DNA of 64,000 bases, from NCBI GenBank assembly GCA_016191205.1, contig JACPPB010000009.1, forward strand, positions 163,209-227,208. Reading direction: 5' to 3'. Below are positions 1 to 7,701 of this stretch, one piece after another. The translations under genes and the position numbers were made by a program. This DNA is from Gammaproteobacteria bacterium. Lineage in GTDB: Bacteria > Pseudomonadota > Gammaproteobacteria > Pseudomonadales > Porticoccaceae. The number at the start of each line of letters is the position of its first letter. Within the stretch, counting starts at the first letter, position 1. The notes beneath the pieces are model-generated. The model ran no database searches. It was not told the DNA's origin and saw only the letters and a list, made by a program, of their open reading frames with translations.

Positions 1-1
1 G

Positions 2-727
2 CGCGGGGACCGCGACTACCCGTTTCGCCTGCCGTTGCTGCTGCTGTTGCTGGTGATCTGGCAGGCTCTGTTTGGCATGTGGACGGTCACGTTGAAGCTG
101 TGGCCGCAAGTGGTGACGCTGCACTTGCTGGGCGGCATCAGCGTGCTGGCGCTGCTCTGGTTGCTGGCGCTGCGCCTGCGCGATCGGCCCTGGCGCGTCG
201 AGGGCGCCATCGCACGTCGGCTTCTGGCCCTCAAACCCTGGATCCTGCTGGGTCTCGCGACGGTGTTCTGCCAGATCGCGCTTGGCGGCTGGATCACGTC
301 GAACTATGCGGCGCTCGCCTGCGGCGACTTCCCCACCTGCCACGGCCAGTGGTGGCCGACGATGAATTTCGCGCAGGGCTTCGACATCACGCAGGGAGTG
401 GGGCCGAATTACCTGGGCGGTCTGCTGGAGAGCGAAGCGCGCACCGCCATTCACATCGGTCACCGCATCGGCGCTTTGGTGACCACTCTGGTAATGCTGG
501 GGCTCTGCGCCGCACTGCTGGCGATTCCCTGGACCGGCGCGCGGCGCCTGGCGGGCGCCATCGCTTTGGCGTTGACGGCGCAGGTGTCGCTCGGCATCGC
601 CAATGTGCACTTCGCGCTGCCGCTGCCGGTTGCGGTGGCCCACAATCTGGGCGCCGCATTTTTGTTGCTGACACTGGTAACCTTGGCCACCAAGATCTGG
701 ACCCTGCGCGATGCCCATGACCACTGA
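2..727 (+). CDS. ctaA: Haem A synthase (COX15/CtaA family), 5' end outside window
   Basis: Oxidises the haem O methyl group to make haem A for the aa3-type cytochrome c oxidase, in the inner membrane. The reading frame is open from the first bases, so the start lies upstream; 241 residues are visible. It is almost entirely hydrophobic helices. The family histidines are present in VTLHLLGG, AIHIGHRIGAL and AHNLGAAF, which ligate haem in COX15/CtaA. It overlaps the next gene (ctaB) by 17 nt, and the COX15-ctaB-SCO order is standard for oxidase assembly loci of gammaproteobacteria, which supports translational coupling. The only oddity is the truncation by the window edge. Confidence 0.9.
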   Translation, partial: RGDRDYPFRLPLLLLLLVIWQALFGMWTVTLKLWPQVVTLHLLGGISVLALLWLLALRLRDRPWRVEGAIARRLLALKPWILLGLATVFCQIALGGWITSNYAALACGDFPTCHGQWWPTMNFAQGFDITQGVGPNYLGGLLESEARTAIHIGHRIGALVTTLVMLGLCAALLAIPWTGARRLAGAIALALTAQVSLGIANVHFALPLPVAVAHNLGAAFLLLTLVTLATKIWTLRDAHDH

Positions 728-1631
728 GCTAACCGATATCCCAGCCACCTGGCGCGACTACCTGGAGCTGTGCAAGCCCAATGTCGTACTGGTGATGATC
801 GTCACCAGCGTGATCGGCATGTTCATGGCAGTCCCCGGAATGGTCCCCGTGCGCATCCTCGTGCTCGGTAATCTGGGGATTGCCCTGTGCGCAGCAGCGG
901 CCGCCGCCGTCAATCATCTGGTGGACCGTCATATCGACCTCAAGATGGCGCGTACCCTGAATCGCCCGGTGGCCCAGGGGCGTATCGAGCCCTCCCAGGT
1001 GCTGCTGTTCGCCGTCGTGCTCGGCGTCGCCGGCATGGCGATCCTGCTGGTCTGGATCAACGCCCTTACGGCATGGCTGACCTTGGCCTCACTGCTCGGC
1101 TACGCGGTCGTCTATACCCTCTACCTGAAACGCGCCACGCCCCAGAATATTGTCATCGGCGGCCTCGCCGGCGCTGCGCCGCCGCTGCTGGGCTGGACTG
1201 CCGTCACCGGCGAGATCCACGGCCATGGACTGCTACTGGTGCTCATCATCTTTGCGTGGACGCCACCGCATTTCTGGGCCCTGGCGCTGCACCGCAAGGA
1301 CGAATACGCGCGCGCGAATGTCCCGATGCTGCCGGTCACCCACGGCGAGCGCTACACCAAGCTCCATATCCTGCTCTACACCATCCTCATGATTCTGGTG
1401 ACGGTGCTGCCTTATCTGACCGGGATGAGCGGCTGGCTGTATCTGCTCGGTGCCCTGGTTCTCGGTGGCGGTTTTCTGTACTGGGCGCTGCGACTCTATG
1501 CAGGCACCGATTCGACGTTGGGCATGACCACCTTCAAATACTCCATCGTGTATTTGCTGGCGCTGTTCGCCATCATGCTGGCGGACCACTATCTGGTGGA
1601 GCCCGCCCTGATTGGCGCGAGGCACACATGA
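711..1631 (+). CDS. ctaB: Haem O synthase (protohaem IX farnesyltransferase)
   Basis: UbiA-superfamily membrane prenyltransferase of 306 residues that attaches farnesyl to protohaem, the step before haem A synthase. The Mg-diphosphate motif NxxxDxxxD is visible as N68-D72-D76 (NHLVDRHID), followed by TLNRP. The second conserved loop DEYARANVPMLPV is also present. Several transmembrane helices are evident. The start at 711 overlaps ctaA by 17 nt; a second in-frame ATG at 717 is an equally possible start. The stop overlaps the SCO start as ATGA. The length matches the family. Confidence 0.93.
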   Translation: MPMTTELTDIPATWRDYLELCKPNVVLVMIVTSVIGMFMAVPGMVPVRILVLGNLGIALCAAAAAAVNHLVDRHIDLKMARTLNRPVAQGRIEPSQVLLFAVVLGVAGMAILLVWINALTAWLTLASLLGYAVVYTLYLKRATPQNIVIGGLAGAAPPLLGWTAVTGEIHGHGLLLVLIIFAWTPPHFWALALHRKDEYARANVPMLPVTHGERYTKLHILLYTILMILVTVLPYLTGMSGWLYLLGALVLGGGFLYWALRLYAGTDSTLGMTTFKYSIVYLLALFAIMLADHYLVEPALIGARHT

Positions 1632-2281
1632 GCGACCTGGATCCCGTCACGCGGCGCAACATCCGGCTCACCGTCGCGCTGTTGCTGGCATTTGTGGTGC
1701 TGGTGATCGGCGGGCTGACCTACCGGCTGTCGCAGCCGCGGATTCTCAATCCCTACGAATTGCGCAATCAGCACGCCTACCTGATCGACCCGCCGCGCCC
1801 GGTGGCGGGACTGAGCCTGATCGATCAGGCCGGGCAACCGTTCACCGAGGCGCGGCTGCAGGGACATTGGACACTGGTGTTTTTCGGCTTCACCCACTGC
1901 AACGACGTCTGCCCGACGACCATGGCGACGCTGGCCAAGATGTACGCGGAGCTGAAACCCGGCGAGCAAAAAGATTTGCAGGTGATCTTCGTCAGTGTGG
2001 ATCCGGAGCGTGATACCCCGCCGGTCCTGTCCACCTATGTGGCGCGGTTCCATCCCGATTTCGCAGGCGTCACCGGCGCGCCGGCGCGTCTGCTCAAGGT
2101 CGCGCTGGAATGGCAAACGGGCTTCGCGCCACCCACTGCCGGCGGCACGGATTATCAGGTCGAACACAGCGGCAACCTGGTGCTGATCAATCCTCGTGGT
2201 GAGCTCCACGCCCTGCTGGTGCCGCCGTTCGAGCACGGCGCCTTGCGGGTGGTCTGGCGCTCGCTGCGCGCGACCTACTGA
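1628..2281 (+). CDS. SCO1/SenC copper chaperone for cytochrome oxidase
   Basis: Membrane-anchored thioredoxin-fold protein of 217 residues that helps metallate the CuA site of cytochrome c oxidase. One N-terminal transmembrane anchor (about residues 13-31) is followed by a periplasmic domain. The copper ligands are C91 and C95 (CNDVC) and H180 (DYQVEH). The start is fixed by the 4-nt ATGA overlap with ctaB; the reading frame is open further upstream, but that part is a shadow of ctaB. It is the last gene of the three-gene oxidase assembly group. Confidence 0.92.
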   Translation: MSDLDPVTRRNIRLTVALLLAFVVLVIGGLTYRLSQPRILNPYELRNQHAYLIDPPRPVAGLSLIDQAGQPFTEARLQGHWTLVFFGFTHCNDVCPTTMATLAKMYAELKPGEQKDLQVIFVSVDPERDTPPVLSTYVARFHPDFAGVTGAPARLLKVALEWQTGFAPPTAGGTDYQVEHSGNLVLINPRGELHALLVPPFEHGALRVVWRSLRATY

Positions 2282-2398
2282 TGTGACGGCGGCGGCGCGC
2301 CCAAAAACCGGGTGCCGCAGCTCGGGCAAGGACGCGCGGTGCCGATAAACAAGGGATCGCCCCGTCGCAACCAGGGCAGTGCCGAGGAGCGCGCCACC

Positions 2399-2746
2399 AT
2401 GAATCAGGAACGACGTCGTTTTACCCGTATTCAATTTGCCGGCGTGGCACGCATCAATGGCGAAATTCCCGCCGAGCTCATCGACATCTCGCTCAAGGGT
2501 GTGTTGTTGGCGCGACCGGAACACTGGTCTGGCGCGATCAATCAGACTATCGTTATCGAAATCCTGCTCGACGCCGGCGCTGTCATTCGCATGCAAGGCT
2601 GCGTGGCGCACCGCGAAGACACCCGCATCGGCGTACTGTGTCAGCACATCGACATGGACAGCATTACGCATCTACGCCGCCTGATCGAACTCAATGCCGG
2701 AGATCCCGAGCTGTTGCAGCGCGAACTGGCGCAACTGGGGACATGA
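2399..2746 (+). CDS. PilZ-domain protein, putative c-di-GMP receptor
   Basis: Small 115-residue protein consisting of one PilZ domain. Both c-di-GMP motifs are visible: RRxxR near the N-terminus (R6-R7-F-T-R10) and DxSxxG (D29-I-S31-L-K-G34). The ATG at 2399 is chosen because translation from it starts directly at the PilZ N-terminal MNQERRRFTR and a GAGGAG ribosome-binding site lies just upstream; the frame is open to 2312 but that part looks non-coding. It probably binds c-di-GMP, but its output partner is not evident from the neighbours (oxidase assembly upstream, zinc uptake convergent downstream). Confidence 0.85.
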   Translation: MNQERRRFTRIQFAGVARINGEIPAELIDISLKGVLLARPEHWSGAINQTIVIEILLDAGAVIRMQGCVAHREDTRIGVLCQHIDMDSITHLRRLIELNAGDPELLQRELAQLGT

Positions 2747-2779
2747 TCCTGTGTTCCACAGGCCGCGCGGATCAAGCCG

Positions 2780-3565
2780 CTAGGCCGGACGCACCGCCAG
2801 CGAGAGCGCGAACAATCCGGCCGCGACCACCACGATCGAAGGTCCCACCGGGGTATCCAGCCACCAGGATGCCGCCAGCCCGGACAGCACCGCGAGCGCC
2901 GCCAGCGCGCTCGCGACCGCGGCCATGCCCTCCGGCGTGCGCGCCAGACGCCGCGCCGAGGCGGCGGGGATGATCAGCAGCGCGGTGATCAACAGCACGC
3001 CCACGGCTTTCATCCCGGTGGCGACCACGGCGGCCAGCAGCAGCTTGTAGACCGCCTTGATCGCGCCGACCCGGACGCCTTCCACGCGCGCCAGATCCTC
3101 CTGCACGGTGATCGAGATCAGCGCGGTCCAGAGCCCGCCCAGCACCGCGAGCGCAACGGTGGTGAGCACCCAGATCGCGGCAACTTCCCTTGGCGTGATG
3201 GTCAGCAGATCGCCAAACAACAGGGCTTCCATGTTGACGCGCGCCCCCGGAATCAGCGCGAGCGCCACCAGACCCAGCGCCAGCGCCGAGTGCGACAGGA
3301 TGCCGAGCAGCGTATCGGCCGCCAGGATGCGCGAGCGTTCCAGGATGAGCAGCACGATCGCAAGCCCCAGGCAGGTGAACAGCACCGCGGTGCCGCCGCC
3401 GATCCGCAGCCACAGGCCGAGCGCCACCCCGAGCAGCGCGCCGTGCGCGAGCGTGTCGCCGAAATAGGCCAGGCGCTGCCACACCATCAGGCTGCCGAGC
3501 GGGCCGGCGAGCACGGCCAGACCCAGACCGCCGGCGGCGGCCCAGTAGAGAAAATCCAGGCTCAT
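2780..3565 (-). CDS. znuB: Zinc ABC transporter, permease subunit
   Basis: ABC-3 family inner-membrane permease of 261 residues with about seven or eight hydrophobic helices. It forms the channel for zinc taken up by ZnuABC. The N-terminal segment with AGPLGSLMVWQRLAYFGDTLAHGALLG is typical of ZnuB/ZurM proteins (shown here only by its pattern: Gly/Pro-rich start, then DTLAHGALLG). It follows znuC after a 32-nt gap and is co-oriented with zur and znuC, as in Pseudomonas. Length is normal. Confidence 0.92.
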   Translation of the reverse strand: MSLDFLYWAAAGGLGLAVLAGPLGSLMVWQRLAYFGDTLAHGALLGVALGLWLRIGGGTAVLFTCLGLAIVLLILERSRILAADTLLGILSHSALALGLVALALIPGARVNMEALLFGDLLTITPREVAAIWVLTTVALAVLGGLWTALISITVQEDLARVEGVRVGAIKAVYKLLLAAVVATGMKAVGVLLITALLIIPAASARRLARTPEGMAAVASALAALAVLSGLAASWWLDTPVGPSIVVVAAGLFALSLAVRPA

Positions 3566-3597
3566 GGGCGCGCGCTCGTCACAGGATCGGCCGCAGT

Positions 3598-4329
3598 TCA
3601 GCCGTGGTCATGACTGTGGTGATCGTCATGGTTGTGGTCATGGTGGTGGGCGTAAAGCGCCTGGCGCTGTCCGAACAGGGCCACGAACGCGGGATCCAGG
3701 GAGACCTGACGCGGCGTACCGTGGCAGCAGATGTGGCCGTTGAGACAGATCACCTCATCGGTCGCGGCCATCACCAGGTGCAGATCGTGGGACACCATCA
3801 GGATCGCGCAGCCGAGGCGCTGGCGCAGGTCGCCGATCAGCGCGTAGAGCGCCTCCTGGCCGGTGACGTCCACCCCCTGCACCGGCTCGTCCAGCACCAG
3901 CAGATCGGGACGGCGCAACAGGGCGCGCGCCAGCAGCATGCGCTGGGTCTCGCCGCCGGACAGCGCGCTCACCGGGCGTCCCCAGAGATCGGGAATTCCG
4001 GTCTCGGCCAGCGCCGCCCGGCACGTGGCCGGGTCGCGCTCCGCCAGCTGCAGAAAACGTCCCACCGACAGGGGCAGCGTCGGGTCGATGACGAGTTTCT
4101 GCGGCATGTAGCCGATGCGCAGGCCGGCGGCGCGGCTCACGGTGCCGGTATCCGGCTGCAGCAGCCCGAGTGCGATGCGCACCAGCGTGGTTTTGCCGCA
4201 GCCGCTGGGGCCGATCAGGGTGAGGATGCGGCCCGCCGGAATTTCCAGATCCACCCGGTCCAGCACAGGGTGACGCTCGAAGTGTTTGCTCACTCCGCGC
4301 AGCGCGATCAGGGGCACCGTTACTGACAT
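3598..4329 (-). CDS. znuC: Zinc ABC transporter, ATPase subunit
   Basis: Cytoplasmic ATPase of 243 residues that powers zinc import. The Walker A (GPSGCGKTT, 40-48), signature (LSGGETQR, 123-130), Walker B (LLVLDEP, 143-149) and H-loop (H181) motifs are all visible. The ATG at 4329 gives the expected N-terminus [10 protein letters not shown] and overlaps the 3' end of zur by 10 nt, so the two are coupled. The frame is open further upstream but that is a shadow of zur. The last ~17 residues are a His/Asp-rich tail ([16 protein letters not shown]), as in some ZnuC proteins; it may bind or sense zinc. Confidence 0.94.
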   Translation of the reverse strand: MSVTVPLIALRGVSKHFERHPVLDRVDLEIPAGRILTLIGPSGCGKTTLVRIALGLLQPDTGTVSRAAGLRIGYMPQKLVIDPTLPLSVGRFLQLAERDPATCRAALAETGIPDLWGRPVSALSGGETQRMLLARALLRRPDLLVLDEPVQGVDVTGQEALYALIGDLRQRLGCAILMVSHDLHLVMAATDEVICLNGHICCHGTPRQVSLDPAFVALFGQRQALYAHHHDHNHDDHHSHDHG

Positions 4330-4799
4330 TGCTGGCACAGGCCGTCGATTTCGAGATTGTGGCCGTCCACCGCAAAACCGGCGCGCGCTGCCGTGGTCGC
4401 AATCGCCTGATCCAGGGTATCGGCGCTGCACTCGGCCACCGCTCCGCACTGGCGGCAGAGCAGGAACAGATTGCGGTGGCGCACTTCGGGAAACGGACAG
4501 CCGATAAAAGCGTTGCGGGACGGGATGCGGTGGATCAGTCCCTGGGCGAGCAGAAAATCCAGCGCCCGATACACCGTGGGCGGCAGCACCCGGTGGCCCT
4601 GTTCGGCGCTCAACTGCTCGATCAGGGTGTAGGCGCCGACCGGCCGATGGCTGTGCCAGATGAGGTGCAGCACCGCCTCCCGCGCCGGTGTCAGGCGCGC
4701 GCTGCGGTGCTGGCACAGCGCGCGCGCCTGCGCCAGAGCAGCGTTCTGGCAGCGCTCATGGTCGTGGTCGCGATGGGCGGCGCGGCTGTTGCTGATCAC
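4320..4799 (-). CDS. zur: Zinc uptake regulator Zur (Fur family)
   Basis: Fur-family repressor of 159 residues. The winged-helix recognition region is around [11 protein letters not shown] (73-83). Two CxxC pairs, C115/C118 and C155/C158, form the structural zinc site. The N-terminus is unusually rich in His and charged residues (HRDHDHE). It heads the zur-znuC-znuB operon and is divergent from znuA with a 118-nt control region that contains two dyads fitting Zur boxes. With zinc bound it is expected to shut off both operons, including its own. Confidence 0.92.
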   Translation of the reverse strand: MISNSRAAHRDHDHERCQNAALAQARALCQHRSARLTPAREAVLHLIWHSHRPVGAYTLIEQLSAEQGHRVLPPTVYRALDFLLAQGLIHRIPSRNAFIGCPFPEVRHRNLFLLCRQCGAVAECSADTLDQAIATTAARAGFAVDGHNLEIDGLCQQCQ

Positions 4800-4821
4800 A
4801 GGGCTGATCCCGGACGAATGA

Positions 4822-4838
4822 GTGTGATGGTATTACAC
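4822..4838. promoter_or_regulatory. Candidate Zur operator 1
   Basis: A 17-bp dyad GTGTgATggtATtACAC lies between the divergent zur and znuA genes, 23 bp from the zur start. It has the same architecture (NTGT N AT NNN AT N ACAN) as a second dyad at the znuA start and resembles gammaproteobacterial Zur boxes. The site could control zur-znuCB, znuA or both. The match is by eye only. Confidence 0.6.
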
Positions 4839-4917
4839 TTGCGCGGCAGCGGGAATCGACCTGTGGTGGTCGGCGACGACAGGGTTCGCCGCAAGTTCCT
4901 TGGAGAGCAAATAGCAG

Positions 4918-4934
4918 ATGTTATTGCATTACAT
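4918..4934. promoter_or_regulatory. Candidate Zur operator 2, overlapping znuA start
   Basis: The dyad ATGTtATtgcATtACAT overlaps the first codons of znuA and has the same half-site spacing as operator 1, 96 bp away. An operator across the start codon would block initiation or elongation when Zur is loaded with zinc. It could also mean that the real znuA start is the in-frame ATG at 4972. Confidence 0.55.
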
Positions 4935-5871
4935 TTTTGGTTGGCTCCGGCGCTTTCAACGTGCCGCCTTGATGGGTGCCCTGCTGTGGGTTCCTGTTGG
5001 ATTGGCCGTGTCCGATTCGGGCGCATCCCACAGCGAGCGGCCGCTGCTCCTCGCCACCATCAAACCCCTGACGCTGATCGCGCGGGACGTGGCCGGCGAT
5101 CTCGCCGAAGTGCGGCAACTGTTGCCCGACGGCGCCTCGCCCCACGAGTACGCCCTGCGCGTGTCCGACCGGCGCCTGCTGGACAGAGCCGATATCGTGC
5201 TCTGGGTGGGGCCGGTGCTCGAACCCTATCTGAACGGCGCGGTGGCGGGAATGGCGCCCGGACGAGCGCTCACGGCGGCCGATCTGCCGGGTATCGTCTG
5301 GCCCGAGCGTGGCGGCGACAGCGCTAAAGCCGGCGTCGAGCAGGTGCGCGACGAGCACCTCTGGCTCGACCCGCGCAATGCACGGATCATCGCCCGAGCC
5401 TTGGCGCAGGCGCTCGCGAAGCGCAGTCCAGACACCGCGGCCGCGTTGAGCGAGCGGCTGCGCCGTTTCGAAGCGGAACTGGATGTTGTCGAAGCGACCA
5501 TTCAGACCCGTCTGGCTCCCTTGCGCGGGACGTTCTTTGCGAGCGATCACGATGGCTTCGGCCATTTTGCGAATCGCTTCGGCCTGCGCTCCGCAGGTTA
5601 TCTCCGCGATGTGTCCGGCCACGCGGCGGGGGCGCGCTCGGTCGCCGCGCTCATGGGTCGTACCGATGTGCGCTGTCTGGTGGCCGAACCCGATTCGCGC
5701 CCGGAACGCCTGCAACGGGTGGCGGCGGAGCTGGGCGCGCGGTTCGCGGTGGTCGATGCCCTGGGCATGAGCATCGCACCGGCGCCCGCGGCCGGAGGCG
5801 GCTACGCGCATCTGTTGCAAACGGTGGCGGACGGTTTTGCGGTTTGCCTCGGTGATGCGGAGACCAGCTAG
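4918..5871 (+). CDS. znuA: Zinc ABC transporter, periplasmic binding protein
   Basis: Periplasmic zinc-binding protein of 317 residues delivering zinc to ZnuBC. A hydrophobic N-terminal segment (about 16-32) looks like a signal peptide. Metal-ligand histidines of the family are visible at H76 (SPHEY), H147 (DEHLWLD) and H211 (SDHDGFGH). The long His-rich loop seen in many ZnuA proteins is absent; here the His-rich tail is on ZnuC instead. The start at 4918 has GGAG about 14 nt upstream. An alternative ATG at 4972 would shorten the leader to about 13 residues before the usual cleavage region. Divergent from zur. Confidence 0.9.
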   Translation: MLLHYIFGWLRRFQRAALMGALLWVPVGLAVSDSGASHSERPLLLATIKPLTLIARDVAGDLAEVRQLLPDGASPHEYALRVSDRRLLDRADIVLWVGPVLEPYLNGAVAGMAPGRALTAADLPGIVWPERGGDSAKAGVEQVRDEHLWLDPRNARIIARALAQALAKRSPDTAAALSERLRRFEAELDVVEATIQTRLAPLRGTFFASDHDGFGHFANRFGLRSAGYLRDVSGHAAGARSVAALMGRTDVRCLVAEPDSRPERLQRVAAELGARFAVVDALGMSIAPAPAAGGGYAHLLQTVADGFAVCLGDAETS

Positions 5872-5980
5872 CCGACATCGATCGGGCCCTTCCCTTTTTC
5901 TCCCGGTGCGGATCTAGCCTGTCGGTATGTGCTCCTCTGACAATTTGTGCTGGGCGAGTCACGCCTATTTCCAGTATAAG

Positions 5981-6004
5981 GTGAATTCCTAATATAGGAT
6001 TCAC
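5981..6004. promoter_or_regulatory. Inverted repeat upstream of DUF1329 gene
   Basis: In the 249-nt gap between znuA and the DUF1329 gene there is a dyad, arms GTGAAT(T)CCTA and TAGGATTCAC, around an ATA centre, perfect apart from one bulged T. It sits about 117 nt before the next start codon and has no T-tract, so an operator is likelier than a terminator. No regulator is encoded nearby, so the binding protein is unknown. Confidence 0.35.
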
Positions 6005-6120
6005 GGTTTCGACTCTGGGCTCCGGGAAGCGCCCGGGTTGCTTGCAGACCTATAAGACCATTTGCGGCATCCGACCGCGGACCAGATCGCGCCAACATTA
6101 TTTTAATCGGGGGTGGAGTC

Positions 6121-7482
6121 ATGAATATCAAGGAGCGAGTCAGCTCGCGTTTTAGTTGCCGTGCGCGTTTTCTGATGTCAGTTGTCATGATGATGACTTG
6201 CGCAACGGGGCTGTTATCGCTTACCAGCCGGTCTTACGCGGCCGAAGATCAAAGCTACGAAGCACTGCGACAATGGATCAAAAACGATCATCCAATGTGC
6301 TGTGATCATCCCGCTGCCAAGTCGATCACCCCAGGTCAGCACCTCACGCTCAAAGACAGACAAAGTGTGCTGGAGGCGCTGATCCCGCAGACGGCCTGGA
6401 AGTACTATTTTTTCGACGATATGGATATGGAAATCGCAGCCACTGGGCATTATCCACCTCCCGCGGACTGGGGCAAGGACGTCGCACCCGGTTATCAACT
6501 GGACAGTCAAGGTACCCTGATAGGCTTTACCGGCGGCGGCTCCCCGTTCCCTGAAATCGGCGCGGACGATCCGCAAGCGGGCCAAAAAGTGATTTGGAAC
6601 ATGCTGTGGAGACCGGGGGCAAACAACTATGACATGCCGATGGTGACCTGGCTGCGCAGTGAAGGCGGCAAGCTCGACCGCCAAATGGAATATATGTCTG
6701 TGAACGCGCAATACGCGCGGGGACACGATCATACGCTGGTGCCTGGCTATGAAGATGTCCGGAGCAAGCAAATAATGGAGTTTCGCTCCCCGCGGGACAT
6801 GGCGGGCGCGAAACAAATGACCATCTCCTACGTCGATCACCACAAGGAGGATGCGGGCTGGCTATACATGCCCGCGCAGCGCAAGCCCCGGCGCGTCCTG
6901 GCCTCTGAGCGCACGGGTGAGCTGATGGGCATGGATATGATTAGTGAGGACGGAAACGGCTTTGCGGGAAAGGTCTATGAAAACAAATGGACTTACCTTG
7001 GTAAAAAACGGGTGCTCGCCACCATCAATGTGAAGGACAATCCAGAGCTTGGCGGCCCTCACCTCTGGGTTCCGCACAAGGCACGCTGGGAGGTTCGTGA
7101 AGCCGATGTGGTGCTTATCGAACCCAAGGCCGAGAACCACCCTTACAGCGCACGGATTGTGTTTATCGATACGGAAACCCATTGGACACTCTGGATGTTT
7201 GCTTTCGACCGCAAGGACAATCAGCTCTTGCGGATGAATCAGCATTTTCTCAAATACTCCGAGGGTTATGGCGACGAAATGCCCCAGCAGGCGCCCTATT
7301 TAAAACAGGATTTTTCAAAAACCCTGGGTCATCGAGTGTTCTTGCACTTGGGTGAAACCGATATCAATGCCAAGAAGCCTCATGCCACGATCACCCATTG
7401 TTTCACCAATAAAAGAGAGTTTTCGGAGGCGCGCGCCAAGCAGTTTTTTTCCGTGCGCAACATGGTCGGTGGCCGGCGTTAA
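6121..7482 (+). CDS. DUF1329 family periplasmic/outer-membrane-associated protein
   Basis: 453-residue exported protein; a signal peptide ends near residue 40 (RSYA before AEDQ). The body has the features of DUF1329 proteins, including YEFRSPRDMAGA-like and GWLYMPAQRKPRRV segments (LolB-like fold in this family). DUF1329 proteins usually pair with DUF1302 outer-membrane proteins, and one follows 219 nt downstream. Such pairs occur near lipid, steroid or terpenoid catabolism genes and are thought to move hydrophobic compounds across the envelope; that role is inferred. A GGAG motif precedes the start. A 22-bp palindrome covers the stop codon. Confidence 0.85.
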   Translation: MNIKERVSSRFSCRARFLMSVVMMMTCATGLLSLTSRSYAAEDQSYEALRQWIKNDHPMCCDHPAAKSITPGQHLTLKDRQSVLEALIPQTAWKYYFFDDMDMEIAATGHYPPPADWGKDVAPGYQLDSQGTLIGFTGGGSPFPEIGADDPQAGQKVIWNMLWRPGANNYDMPMVTWLRSEGGKLDRQMEYMSVNAQYARGHDHTLVPGYEDVRSKQIMEFRSPRDMAGAKQMTISYVDHHKEDAGWLYMPAQRKPRRVLASERTGELMGMDMISEDGNGFAGKVYENKWTYLGKKRVLATINVKDNPELGGPHLWVPHKARWEVREADVVLIEPKAENHPYSARIVFIDTETHWTLWMFAFDRKDNQLLRMNQHFLKYSEGYGDEMPQQAPYLKQDFSKTLGHRVFLHLGETDINAKKPHATITHCFTNKREFSEARAKQFFSVRNMVGGRR

Positions 7483-7491
7483 CGCCGGCCA
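7470..7491. terminator. Palindrome spanning DUF1329 stop codon
   Basis: A perfect 22-bp palindrome with arms TGGCCGGCGTT/AACGCCGGCCA includes the TAA stop. It lacks a T-tract, so it is more likely an mRNA 3'-end stabiliser or attenuating hairpin than a full intrinsic terminator. A second GC-rich stem (GCAGCCC/GGGCTGC, 7534-7555) follows. Confidence 0.35.
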
Positions 7492-7701
7492 CATCCGCGT
7501 GGGTCACCGACTCACTCAATGAATTGACATCGCGCAGCCCCTTATTCAGGGCTGCTGCCGTCGTGCGGCTGATAAATCCGCGATGCGTATGTGAGCTGAA
7601 AACAGCACCTTGTCGCACGAATTTCTTTGTCGATGAGAATCATCGTCATGCTTTCGCGCACGGACATTCGTTGAAGACGATATCGAGAGGTTAAAGCGAA
7701 A

